From: Roseinatronobacter sp. S2
Lineage (GTDB): Bacteria > Pseudomonadota > Alphaproteobacteria > Rhodobacterales > Rhodobacteraceae
Direction: 5' to 3'
DNA length: 64,000 nucleotides
Assembly (NCBI RefSeq): GCF_029581395.1
Contig: NZ_CP121115.1
Coordinates: 372,001 to 436,000, forward strand
The notes under the pieces are model-generated. The model did no database searches and had not been told where the DNA came from. It saw only the letters and a list, made by a program, of their open reading frames with translations. The position numbers and the translations under genes are program-made. Positions 18,824-27,557 of this stretch are shown in pieces; positions within the stretch are counted from its first letter, which is position 1, and each line of letters begins with the position of its first letter.

Positions 18824-19153
18824 ATGGTCATGCTCACCCGTCTCAAAGACCTGCCAAATGGCACCGCCCGCGGCTTCAATGTGGCAGGGCTGCCCTGCAA
18901 GGTTATCATCGTGCGCCGCGGCAATCAGGTCTTCGGCTGGCGCGACCTGTGCCCGCATTACGCAGGCGGAACACCCATGGCATGGAAACGCGACGCATAT
19001 CTGAATGGCGCGGGCACCCATATCGCCTGCCACGCACATGGCGCGTGGTTCGACATTGAAACAGGTCAATGCACCAAAGGTCCATGCCTAGGAAAACGAC
19101 TGACAAAAGTACCGCTTATCGTCGATGACGAGGGCGCAATACACATACCCTGA
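18824..19153 (+). CDS. Rieske [2Fe-2S] ferredoxin
   Basis: 109-residue single-domain Rieske protein. The cluster ligands C43-P-H45 and C69-H-A-H72 are present in the correct spacing. Such small Rieske ferredoxins normally pass electrons to a ring-hydroxylating oxygenase, but no oxygenase alpha subunit lies nearby. Here it could serve a partner encoded elsewhere, or support the neighbouring dioxygenase or monooxygenase. It starts 3 bp after the dioxygenase stop, so it belongs to the same operon. Confidence 0.85.
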   Translation: MVMLTRLKDLPNGTARGFNVAGLPCKVIIVRRGNQVFGWRDLCPHYAGGTPMAWKRDAYLNGAGTHIACHAHGAWFDIETGQCTKGPCLGKRLTKVPLIVDDEGAIHIP

Positions 19154-19178
19154 TCTGAAAAATATTGAGGAGGAAGCA

Positions 19179-20303
19179 ATGAACACCCCCGGACGTATTC
19201 TGGTTATTGGCGGCGGCTTTTCGGGAATGTCCGCAGCAATCTTGCTGTCAGAGCAAGGACATTCCGTCGATCTGGTGGAAATCGATGCAGACTGGCGAAG
19301 CTATGGCGCGGGGATCAGCCTGAATGGCGGCATATTCCGCGTCTTTGACCGGCTTGGCATTCTGGACGGATACCGTGAATGCGGCGCAATGATTGACGGC
19401 ATTGAAATACGCGGGCCTGCTGATCAGGTGCTTGCGCGTATCCCAACACCATCATTGATGGAGGGGGCGCCGGGCAGTGGCGGGATCATGCGCCCGGTGC
19501 TGGCACGGTTGCTGGCGGATCGGGTGCGCAAAACTGCGGTGAATATCCGCCTTGGCCAGACCTTCGACACGCTTGCAGACGGCGCGGACGGCGTGGATGT
19601 CACCTTTCGTGATGGCAGTTCGGGCAGATATGATCTGGTGATCGGTGCTGATGGATTGTTTTCGGCAACCCGCGCGGCCGTGTTTCCCGACGCGCCCGCC
19701 CCCCGCTATATTGGTCAGGCGGTCTGGCGCGCCGTTGTCACGCGCCCTGCGCATCTGCCAAGTGTTGCCATGTGGATGGGTCCCGGCCTGAAGCTTGGCA
19801 TCACGCCGGTGTCAGATGACAAAAGCTACATATTCCTGACCGAAAACCGGCCGGAAAACACCTATGTCCCGCCAGAAAGCCAGTTGGAAAGCCTGAAAAC
19901 ACTGTTGGGCAATTTTACTGCACCCACAGCACAGGCCATCGCCGCAGAGTTAAGCGCAGACAGTCAGATTGTGTATCGTCCGCTGGAACAGCTTTTGCTG
20001 CCGCGCCCTTGGTATAAGGGGCGTGTGGTAATGATTGGCGATGCCGTGCACGCGACAACCCCGCATATGGCCGCCGGTGCCATGATCGGCATGGAAGACG
20101 CCGTCGTTCTGGCCGAGGAGGTGACGGCGCATGAGACTGTGCCCGCAGCGCTTGATGCCTTTCAATCCCGCCGCTGGGAACGCGCGCGCATGGTTGTGGA
20201 AAATTCCGGTCGTCTGGCTGAAATCGAGCAAGGCCACGGCACACCGGATGAGCACCGCCAGATCATGGGCCAGACATTGGGCGCTTTGGCGCAGCCGATC
20301 TAG
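19179..20303 (+). CDS. FAD-dependent monooxygenase (aromatic hydroxylase type)
   Basis: 374-residue class A flavin monooxygenase. The Rossmann motif GGGFSG (about residues 9-14), the DG region VIGADGLFSATR, and the FAD/ribityl motif GDAVHATTP are all present. Enzymes of this group hydroxylate aromatic or heteroaromatic rings with NAD(P)H and O2, so it can supply the dihydroxy ring cleaved by the extradiol dioxygenase. AGGAGG stands before the ATG at 19179, 25 bp after the Rieske gene. Confidence 0.87.
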   Translation: MNTPGRILVIGGGFSGMSAAILLSEQGHSVDLVEIDADWRSYGAGISLNGGIFRVFDRLGILDGYRECGAMIDGIEIRGPADQVLARIPTPSLMEGAPGSGGIMRPVLARLLADRVRKTAVNIRLGQTFDTLADGADGVDVTFRDGSSGRYDLVIGADGLFSATRAAVFPDAPAPRYIGQAVWRAVVTRPAHLPSVAMWMGPGLKLGITPVSDDKSYIFLTENRPENTYVPPESQLESLKTLLGNFTAPTAQAIAAELSADSQIVYRPLEQLLLPRPWYKGRVVMIGDAVHATTPHMAAGAMIGMEDAVVLAEEVTAHETVPAALDAFQSRRWERARMVVENSGRLAEIEQGHGTPDEHRQIMGQTLGALAQPI

Positions 20304-20387
20304 GCCCGCGATCCTGACCATAGGCCAATCAGAACACCGAAAAAGGTTTCAGCGCCGCATAGCGACGATAGCAAAAAGGACATTGTG

Positions 20388-21362
20388 ATGAAGTTTGCTA
20401 CCCTTCCCGACGGGACTGAAGACGGCGCGTTGCTGGTCGTCTCTCGTGATCTGACGCGGGCTGCTCCGGCGGCCGATATCAGCCCCAGCCTGCTGGCGGC
20501 CCTGCGCGACTGGACGCGCGCGGAGCCGCTGTTGCGCGCGCGTGCGCAACAGATCGAAGATGGCAGCGCCAAGGGGCTTATCCCGTTTTCACCCAAAGAC
20601 GTGCTTGCACCCCTGCCGCGTGCACCGCAATGGCTGGATGGGTCGGCCTTTTTGAACCACGGGCGCTTGATGGATCAGGCTTTCGGTCATGACCCGTTGC
20701 CCGATTTTGACACGCATCCGCTTGTCTATCAGGGCGCAAGTGATGATTTTCTTGGCCCGCATGCTGCGCTGGCCACCCCCGACGAAGCCCTGAACATTGA
20801 TTGCGAGGGGGAATTCGGTGTTGTCGTAGATGAGGTGCCAATGGGCACCAGCGCGGACGACGCGCTAGGCCTTGTGCGGCTGATCGTGCAGATCAATGAC
20901 TGGTCCTTGCGTGCCCCCGGCCCTTGGGAAATGAAGCGCGGTTTCGGGTTCATACAGGCCAAACCATCGACGGGTTTCGCGCCTTGTGCCATTACGCCCG
21001 ACGAGTTGGGCGCCTATTGGCAAGGCGGGCGGGTATGCCTGCCATTGCATGTGGCCGTAAATGGCAGACGTCTTGGCAGCCCCAATGGCGGTGAGATGGA
21101 TTTCCATTTCGGGCAGATCATCGCACATGCCGCGCGCACCCGCAAATTGCGCGCGGGCAGTATCCTTGGGTCTGGAACAGTGTCAAACACTGCGCGCGGG
21201 GCGGGATCTGCCTGTTTGGCCGAAGTGCGCGTGATTGAGAAAATTGATTTCGGGGCGCCCCAGACACAATTTCTGCGTTTCGGTGACCGCGTAACCATGG
21301 AAGCCCGGCTGCCGGACGGACCGGCCTTTGGGGGCATCAATCAAAAAGTGCAAGAAGGCTGA
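20388..21362 (+). CDS. Fumarylacetoacetate hydrolase-family protein
   Basis: 324-residue protein with a variable N-terminal domain and a C-terminal FAH fold. The metal-binding acidic pair is in DCEGEFGVVVDEV, and the active-site region INDWSLRAPGPWEMKRGFG follows. Family members hydrolyse C-C bonds of beta-diketo acids, or decarboxylate or hydrate meta-cleavage products. It closes the catabolic operon, 84 bp after the monooxygenase. AAAAGGA precedes the ATG at 20388; the GTG one codon earlier is less likely. A downstream ring-fission step is the probable role. Confidence 0.87.
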   Translation: MKFATLPDGTEDGALLVVSRDLTRAAPAADISPSLLAALRDWTRAEPLLRARAQQIEDGSAKGLIPFSPKDVLAPLPRAPQWLDGSAFLNHGRLMDQAFGHDPLPDFDTHPLVYQGASDDFLGPHAALATPDEALNIDCEGEFGVVVDEVPMGTSADDALGLVRLIVQINDWSLRAPGPWEMKRGFGFIQAKPSTGFAPCAITPDELGAYWQGGRVCLPLHVAVNGRRLGSPNGGEMDFHFGQIIAHAARTRKLRAGSILGSGTVSNTARGAGSACLAEVRVIEKIDFGAPQTQFLRFGDRVTMEARLPDGPAFGGINQKVQEG

Positions 21363-21567
21363 CTGAAACGGGCGCTGCCAAAGAATTCCTATAACCGTTC
21401 GCGGGGCATTCTTGCCGGTTCGGCTTGATGGCCCGCAAGCCGTCGCAGCATGCGCGATTGTGCTTGGCATTGGCTTGACCCGGGGCAAACTTTACACTGC
21501 GGCCTGTCGGGCAGTAGTCACGGTGGTGCCCGCCGAACCACACCCGTCGCGTGAACGGTGCGACCAG

Positions 21568-22605
21568 CTAGTTGCGCACTATACCTGCGGCGCGCAAACT
21601 GTCGATCTCGGCTTGCGAAAAGCCAATCTCGCCCAACACCCAATCGGTATCCGCCCCCGCAGAAGGGGCGCAGAAATCGGCGCGCCCCTCGACGCCAGTG
21701 AACCGAACTGGCTGGGGGATAGAGCGCACCCTGCCCTCCAGTTGCTCCAGTGTCGTTTTGCTTATTCCATGGACCCTGCGGCTTCCAGCGTATGCCCTGT
21801 ATTTGTGAGTCGAGGGCGACCTGGGGGCTTGCGGTGTGCCCTTGGCCTTAAGGCGCATGCGAATGACGCGGTGAAGGATGAGGGCAAGAAAGCAGATCAG
21901 GGCATGGGCACGGATACGGTCTGGCAGCCGGTGATGAACCGGCGCGATCTCGATATCCGACTTCAGCACCCGAAAGCCGCGCTCGATATCTGCCAGGGCC
22001 TTGTAGCGCGCGACTGCGTCAGCCGGGGTAATCTCGGGGACATTGGTCAGCAAGACGAGCTTGCCATCAGACAGGGCCGCACGGGCAAAGGCGTCTTCAT
22101 CTATGTCCCAGCTGAAAGGATCCGCTGTCAGATCCGCCTTGATGAAGCGCGTCAGTTCCGCATCTGAAATGACGCGGACAAAGCGGCTATAGACCCCTCG
22201 ATCTGAGGCGCGTCGCCCTTTCTCGCTTTCCCCGTTCGGTCCGAACTCCTGTCGGTCAAACTTGGCAACCATGGCATTGCCCATGGCGTCGAGCTCATCA
22301 ATCCTTGCACGACGCGCCTCGCCCTGTTCTTTTGCGCGGCTCGCGTCATGCGCGACAATCAGGCGGTGCCCTTCAAAGCTGGCTTCGCGCAGTCCGCCCC
22401 CCTCGCTGAAGCCAAAGCTCTGGAAGGTTTCCAACAGGTCGCTGTAGCGGCGCGCAGGCACGGCCAGGAGGAATTCCAGCTTGCGTCCGTCCTGATCGGC
22501 CATCTCGGTCAGATGGTGGAAATTGTCGAGGCTCAGCAGGCCGCGATCTGCGACCAGAATGATACGCTGGATGGGGTACGCTCCAGAACTGTCGCGGGTG
22601 ACGAA
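21568..22605 (-). pseudogene. IS1634-type transposase fragment joined in frame to a CoA-transferase tail
   Basis: An open frame of about 345 codons on the minus strand. From 22605 down to about 21830 it matches the C-terminal half of an IS1634-family (IS4 group) transposase (RIILVADRGLLSLDNF, YKALADIERGFRVLKSDIEI), with the N-terminal half missing. The last 60 or so residues (about 21568-21756: GRVRSIPQPVRFTG to LGEIGFSQAEIDSLRAAGIV) read like the extreme C-terminus of a class III CaiB/BaiF CoA-transferase. So the element probably landed in such a gene and both were then cut down, leaving a chimeric frame. No terminal repeats were recognised. Confidence 0.7.
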
Positions 22606-22652
22606 TTAACGCAATTTGCTGTCGCAACTTTGGTGTTCTGGATGAAAACCCA

Positions 22653-23534
22653 TCACACATATTCTTTCTCTGGCGCAAATTCGAGGAATGCTTTGAGTGA
22701 TGTGGACATGTTCTTACGTGATGGATAGACGATACTGACCGGCACATCGGGCCGGGCAAATTCTGTCAAGATTGGGGTCAATGTCCCTGCCTCCAATTCG
22801 TCGCGAATTAGAAGTTCGGGCAAATACGCTATTCCATGGCCTGCCAATGCTGCGGTACGAATGATCTCAACATTATTCGATGCAAAGCGCGGATCAATCT
22901 TCTGCCAGAATGCTTTATTGCCCTCTTGGAAGGGCCAGGTGGCGGAGCTACTTATATTGACGCAATGTAAAACCTTATGGTCAGCCAGCTGCGAGGGGTG
23001 TAGCGGCGTTCCGTGCTGGCTTAGGTAAGCTGGCGATGCGACGATCATGGCTTTTAAACTGTGGATGCGGCGCGCGATCATGGTTGAATCTTCAAGTTCG
23101 CCAATGCGGATCAAGGCATCAAAACTCTCCGAGATCAGATCACTCTTGCTATCCTCAAGGATACTCTCAAGCTTAATCTCAGGATAACGTTCCATAAATT
23201 TCAGGATATATGGCTGTAATGCCAGTAAGGAATAAGAAGCAGGCAGACCGATTCTGAGGGATCCTGTTATTGTGCCGCTTTCGGCCTTGGTGTGTTCATT
23301 CGCATCGTCCAGAAGGTCAAGAATATGGCGTATTTTCTGATAATATTCTTCACCGATCGTCGTAGTTCTTACTGATCGCGTTGAACGGGTAAGCAACCTT
23401 GCACCAAGGTTGTCTTCGAGGTCACTAATATATTTGGAGCACATACTCTTTGAGATACCAAGCCGTCTTGCTGCGGCTGAGAAACTGCCCTCTTCAATGA
23501 TCAAGGCAAATGCCTTTAAAGAATTCGTATCCAT
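22653..23534 (-). CDS. LysR-family transcriptional regulator
   Basis: 293-residue LysR regulator (winged helix residues 1-60: EEGSFSAAARRLGISKSMCS) with a standard effector domain. The ATG at 23534 is used; an in-frame GTG precedes it. Its base composition is visibly more AT-rich than neighbouring genes, and it lies next to an IS1634 remnant, both signs of acquisition by transfer. It is divergent from the small repeat-protein gene at 23708, which is the only nearby candidate target. Confidence 0.8.
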   Translation of the reverse strand: MDTNSLKAFALIIEEGSFSAAARRLGISKSMCSKYISDLEDNLGARLLTRSTRSVRTTTIGEEYYQKIRHILDLLDDANEHTKAESGTITGSLRIGLPASYSLLALQPYILKFMERYPEIKLESILEDSKSDLISESFDALIRIGELEDSTMIARRIHSLKAMIVASPAYLSQHGTPLHPSQLADHKVLHCVNISSSATWPFQEGNKAFWQKIDPRFASNNVEIIRTAALAGHGIAYLPELLIRDELEAGTLTPILTEFARPDVPVSIVYPSRKNMSTSLKAFLEFAPEKEYV

Positions 23535-23707
23535 CACGCGACCTGTTCCGCTGTTTTGTGGCCTTTCATTTGGTATGGGCCAGAGCTTTGTTCAACCACC
23601 TCGAACACAGAATTCGACTTTCTGCGTATTATCCATCCAATGGCGCTTGCATATCTCCCCCTCATCGGAAGCAGAGTTGCTTCGGAAGATATGAAAGGAC
23701 TAAGACT

Positions 23708-24217
23708 ATGAAACCAATCGCAATTATTGCCGCCGCTCTGATCTCGACGGGAGCTGTAAGTGCCGAAAGCATCTCGCCTGGCCATGCGCGAGCTGCTGCT
23801 GCGCTGAATCTTGATGCCACGCAATATACGCTGGCAGAGTTGATCAGCATTGAGGTTGCCCGGAGCGAGAACGACACCCATACCGAACGCTATTTCCTGA
23901 CGGGCACGAACCGCGTCAGCCGCGGTGGCGTGGGCGAGGTTTCACCCGGCAAGGCCCGGATTGCAGCCGCACTCGGTGTGAATGCTGCTGATTACTCGCT
24001 AAGCGAACTGACAGCACTGGATGTGGCGCGCAGCGAAAATGAAACGCATACAGAAGCCTTCATTCTGTCCAGGCAGGGCGGCGTCAGCCGTGGTGGCGCG
24101 GGGGAGGTTTCACCCGGCAAGGCACGGATTGCAGCCGAACTCGGTGTGAATGCTGCTGATTATTCGCTAAACGAACTTGTCGCGCTATCCGCAGCGCGGC
24201 TTGGTGACGACGATTGA
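23708..24217 (+). CDS. Secreted protein of three 56-residue repeats, function unknown
   Basis: 169-residue protein with a signal peptide (residues 1-19, ending VSA) followed by two full and one partial copy of a 56-residue unit. Each unit begins SPGxARxAAxLxxxAxxYxL and includes VARSENxTHTE and VSRGG. Copies 2 and 3 start at DNA positions 23943 and 24111, exactly 168 bp apart, and are almost identical in DNA sequence, so the duplication is recent. I do not recognise a known domain. AAGGAC stands upstream of the ATG. It is exported, probably to the periplasm. Confidence 0.75.
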   Translation: MKPIAIIAAALISTGAVSAESISPGHARAAAALNLDATQYTLAELISIEVARSENDTHTERYFLTGTNRVSRGGVGEVSPGKARIAAALGVNAADYSLSELTALDVARSENETHTEAFILSRQGGVSRGGAGEVSPGKARIAAELGVNAADYSLNELVALSAARLGDDD

Positions 24218-24329
24218 TCAACTATCTGCGAACATCCACTGGCCCAAGCATAGGTGCATCATCTCATGCTTGGGTCATATGTGCAGGATAGTATTTCTGC
24301 CAAAGCCCATGACCATGAATTTGAGGGTT

Positions 24330-24551
24330 TCAAGAAACACTCGCGGTGAGCCGAAACGGCGTGGGCAGAACCTGGAGCTTGGCCAGAGAACGCGCCGCCG
24401 GGTGAACCAGACCGAAGTGGCGGCTCATGCTGGGACTTTCGATCTTTCCCACCACGACATCAAGGTGACGGCGACGGTATTCGGGCCGACACCGGATGTG
24501 GGCACCGTCGAGAAATGCGTTTAGCGGTGGCGATACGACATCTTCATCCAT
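24330..24551 (-). mobile_element. Transposase fragment, ISKra4-like
   Basis: A 73-codon open frame whose first two thirds contain DGAHIRCRPEYRRRHLDVVV and GKIESPSMSRHFGLV. These resemble the conserved block of ISKra4-type transposases as I remember them. Both ends of the gene are missing and the last 20 residues look unrelated, so it is a relic. The rest of the 24218-24719 gap shows no other gene. Together with remnants at 21.8-22.6 and 32.7-33.0 kb it marks the accessory region around the beta-lactamase. Confidence 0.5.
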
Positions 24552-24719
24552 GGCGGTCTTTCTATTTTGAACAACCGCTACATCATAGCACCCAGCCCAC
24601 GGACTTTAGCCATTCCCGACAGCCCTTCACTCAGGTGTAGCGGTGGGCCTGTGATAGGCATTCGATGCTGAGGGCAACGACGCGAATGGTCGTGCCTCAG
24701 CCACGAACTGTGGTGGACC

Positions 24720-25601
24720 CTAGCCCCGGATAGCTGCGATGACCGCTGCGCTCAGGTCCTGAAGGGCTGCATCGCGGGTGGCAAAATCTGCGTCTGCATC
24801 CGACAAGAAGATTGTCACAACCCACGGCGCACCGTCCGTCGGCGTGACAAGTGCGACAATGCTCCGGGTCTGTTCGCCGCCCCCGGACTTGTCGGCAACT
24901 CTCCAGTCTGCGGGAGCGGTCCGCCGAAGCAGTGCGCCTGTCACCCCGCCATGGCTCATCCAGTCGAACAGTTGGTCACGAGATGCCGGTGTCAGCACCT
25001 CGCCTAGCAAAAGGCTGTGCAGCATGTCCGCCATTGCAACCGGGGTCGAGGTGTCGCGCGCGTCACCAGGAGCGAAGGTGTTCAGGTCCGGCTCGCGCCG
25101 GTCCAGCCGGCTGACCGGATCGCCGCTGTCGCGCAGGAATTGCGTCACGGCCTGCGGTCCACCCAGATGGTCGATCAGCAGATTGGTTGCGGTATTGTCA
25201 CTCATGTCGACAGCTGCGAGGCACAGTTCAGCGATGGTCATGCTGTCACCGACGCGATTTTCGGTCACTGGGGCATAGGACAGGATGTCGGCGTCCCGAA
25301 CGGGCAATTCGTCTGTCAAGGACAGTGTGCCCGCGTCGGCACGCGCAAGCACGGCTCCGCAGATCGGTGCCTTCGCCGTGCTCGTCATCAAAAAGCGTTC
25401 TTCAGGGCGATGTGTCCAGGTCTGGCCAGAGCCGGTGTCGGTCAGCACAAGACCGACCCGCGCATCAAGCCGATCCTCGACCTGCGCGACCGTGTCCGCC
25501 AGATGTTGCATCGACGCCTGAGCAAAGGCTGTGGTGGTCAGCGACAGGCCAAAGGCGAGCCCTGCTGCGGCGCGCGCAAGAGCGGACGTCGTAAACTGCA
25601 T
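24720..25601 (-). CDS. Class A beta-lactamase
   Basis: 293-residue periplasmic serine beta-lactamase with a signal peptide ending AFA (about residue 27). All class A motifs are present: S74-T-A-K77, S134-D-N136, E170-P-D-L-N174 and K238-S-G240. It hydrolyses penicillins and possibly cephalosporins; the spectrum cannot be told from sequence alone. It is divergent from an AmpR-like gene across 142 bp, the arrangement of inducible beta-lactamases. Known acquired enzymes were not recognised; it looks like an environmental or chromosomal type. Confidence 0.92.
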   Translation of the reverse strand: MQFTTSALARAAAGLAFGLSLTTTAFAQASMQHLADTVAQVEDRLDARVGLVLTDTGSGQTWTHRPEERFLMTSTAKAPICGAVLARADAGTLSLTDELPVRDADILSYAPVTENRVGDSMTIAELCLAAVDMSDNTATNLLIDHLGGPQAVTQFLRDSGDPVSRLDRREPDLNTFAPGDARDTSTPVAMADMLHSLLLGEVLTPASRDQLFDWMSHGGVTGALLRRTAPADWRVADKSGGGEQTRSIVALVTPTDGAPWVVTIFLSDADADFATRDAALQDLSAAVIAAIRG

Positions 25602-25743
25602 GAGATATTCCTTATTCAGATGGCGCCACAGCGGCGCAGATAGAGAAGAACATCAGGTGATGTCATGGGGTTTCGTGTATTCCGCCTTGCATGCCCGCCT
25701 CAAACGACAAATATTATGGTATGCCAATAGCTGAGGTAATGCC

Positions 25744-26619
25744 GTGGATCGTCCCGACCTTCCCCTCAATGCCCTGCGGGTGTTCGAAGTTGCCATGCGC
25801 CAGGGCAGCTTCACCAAGGCCGCGATGGAACTGCGCGTAACGCAGGCTGCTGTCAGCCATCAGATTGCCCGTTTGGAAGACCTGCTGGGCACCACGCTTT
25901 TTCTGCGTACATCGCAGGGGCTTGTCCCCACGGATGAAGGCCGCCTGCTGTTCCCGGTTCTTGAACACGGGTTTGATGCAATGGCGCGTGTGCTTGACAG
26001 GCTGGGCGGGCGGCGCGACATCGAGGTGCTTAAGGTCGGCGTCAACACGACCTTTGCCATTGGCTGGCTGATGCCCAGACTGGCAAGTTTTCGCGAGGCA
26101 TTTCCAGAGATCGATCTGCGGATATCCACCAACAACAACCGTGTCGAAATCCTGCGCGAAGGGCTTGATATGGCCATCCGTTTCGGAACCGGCGGCTGGA
26201 CCGGACATGATACTGTCCCACTGATGGAAGCGCCACTGACGCCGCTTTGTGCGCCCGAACTGGCGGCGCGGCTGGAACACCCTGCGGACCTTGGGCAGAT
26301 TGTGCTTCTGCGCAGTTATCGCAGCGCGGAATGGCCCGGCTGGTTTGCCGCAACAGGCACGCCCTGCCCGCCTGTCACCGGACCGGTTTTCGACAGTTCA
26401 GTGGCTCTTGCAGAACTGGCGGCATCGGGCGCAGGTGCAGCCTTGCTGCCGGTCACTATGTTCGAGCGATATGTTGATCAGGGGCGACTGATGCAACCGT
26501 TCTGTGCCACAGTATCAGCCGGACAATATTACCTTGGCTGGCCGTCTGACCGACCGACGACACAGGCGATGAACACATTCTCACGGTGGTTATCAGGACA
26601 CAGGATCAACGAGGTATAA
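25744..26619 (+). CDS. ampR: AmpR-like LysR regulator of the beta-lactamase
   Basis: 291-residue LysR regulator closely following AmpR: it starts RPDLPLNALRVFEVAMRQGS and contains FAIGWLMPRLASFREAFPEI and LRISTNNNRVEILREGLD, the core of the muropeptide-sensing subgroup. AmpR represses or activates the divergent beta-lactamase depending on cell-wall fragments. Translation starts at a GTG (25744) preceded by GAGG; the ATG five bases upstream is out of frame. The 142-bp divergent region holds an AT-rich dyad around 25703-25731 that could be the shared operator. Confidence 0.88.
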   Translation: MDRPDLPLNALRVFEVAMRQGSFTKAAMELRVTQAAVSHQIARLEDLLGTTLFLRTSQGLVPTDEGRLLFPVLEHGFDAMARVLDRLGGRRDIEVLKVGVNTTFAIGWLMPRLASFREAFPEIDLRISTNNNRVEILREGLDMAIRFGTGGWTGHDTVPLMEAPLTPLCAPELAARLEHPADLGQIVLLRSYRSAEWPGWFAATGTPCPPVTGPVFDSSVALAELAASGAGAALLPVTMFERYVDQGRLMQPFCATVSAGQYYLGWPSDRPTTQAMNTFSRWLSGHRINEV

Positions 26620-26835
26620 AGGACCGTTGATACTCCGACATGTGCAAATCAAATCGGACAATGGCGAGAACGCCGCAACTGGTGGCTGATATTCTACTGT
26701 GCCTTCGTGCCGGAACTGGCGGAAGAGCCTGTCGCCAGCAATTCGGCGTCACGGGGTGAGAACGCCTGCGTCGATGCGGTGAAGGTTACTATTAGCGCTG
26801 TTGCAATCAGGCGAGGATTTAGTTTGTCAAAGAAG

Positions 26836-26895
26836 ATGCCGAAAGCGGATCGCCGGGCCCAATTGCTTGAAGTGGCACATGATATCGTTCGGCAG
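26836..26895 (+). pseudogene. Possible relic of a TetR regulator N-terminus
   Basis: The 392-bp gap 26620-27011 has no convincing complete gene. Within it, 26836-26895 reads MPKADRRAQLLEVAHDIVRQ, the typical opening of a TetR-family DNA-binding domain, but the frame then loses all similarity. It is probably a gene fragment left by a deletion. Confidence 0.35.
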
Positions 26896-27011
26896 CGCGT
26901 GGCGGCCTCGACACGCGCAGGCAATATGCTTCCTTGCAACACAGCGCTCTGCCTCAACCGCGAATGGTGCGATGCCTCAGTCTCTGCTCGACCAAGACAT
27001 CGCACCTGACT

Positions 27012-27419
27012 TTAATCCGGCAGGCGCACTGTGAGTTCCAGTTCCACCTGCAACCCTGCACCGGCAAGTGCTGTGACGCCGATTCCGGTCAGCGATGGCG
27101 CGGCCCCCTCAAAGGCGTCAATAAGTGGCGGCATCAGCATGTTCAGCCGCTCGGCCGTCAGATCGGTGACAAAGCACCGCGCAATGACGATGTCCTGCGG
27201 GCGCGCACCAAGCGCGTCGAGGGCGGACCGCGCGTGGCGCGCGACGATCCGCATTTGCGCGACCAGATCGTCGGGCACCGGCGCGCCGTCCGGCATGGTG
27301 GCCACCTGACCGGACACATAGGCCATGCGCCCCGGCTCCACTATGGAGATTTGCGAGTAGCCTGACTGGGTAGAGTCCGGCATAGTTTCGGGGTTCAGTC
27401 TGGTGATCGGCGTCGACAT
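27012..27419 (-). CDS. RidA/YjgF-family protein
   Basis: 135-residue member of the Rid family, small trimeric enzymes that deaminate reactive enamine/imine intermediates. The YVSGQVATMPDG and VIARCFVTDL segments are typical. The C-terminal portion shows VELELTVRLP rather than the VEIEAVA-type ending of classical RidA, so it probably belongs to a Rid subgroup with another function. It is divergent from a LysR gene (27558) across 138 bp, suggesting local control. Confidence 0.82.
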   Translation of the reverse strand: MSTPITRLNPETMPDSTQSGYSQISIVEPGRMAYVSGQVATMPDGAPVPDDLVAQMRIVARHARSALDALGARPQDIVIARCFVTDLTAERLNMLMPPLIDAFEGAAPSLTGIGVTALAGAGLQVELELTVRLPD

Positions 27420-27557
27420 GGCAGTGCTCCTTTCGTGTGAGCTATGATCGGAAAACGTATTCGATCTTCAATTTCGCCAATCGATCATATAGCCAGTTTA
27501 TTGTAGAATATGTGTCCGCAATTGCGGGACGCTGCTTCCGCGATTCAAGGAACCGCC

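Noticed and set aside
17705-19069. 454-codon open frame on the minus strand
   Set aside because: It lies antisense to the alpha/beta hydrolase, dioxygenase and Rieske genes, which have intact catalytic motifs; its own translation shows no domain and has the composition of a GC-rich shadow frame.
24177-24524. 115-codon plus-strand frame after the repeat protein
   Set aside because: Overlaps the end of the repeat gene and is antisense to an ISKra4-like transposase relic; no plausible start signal or domain.
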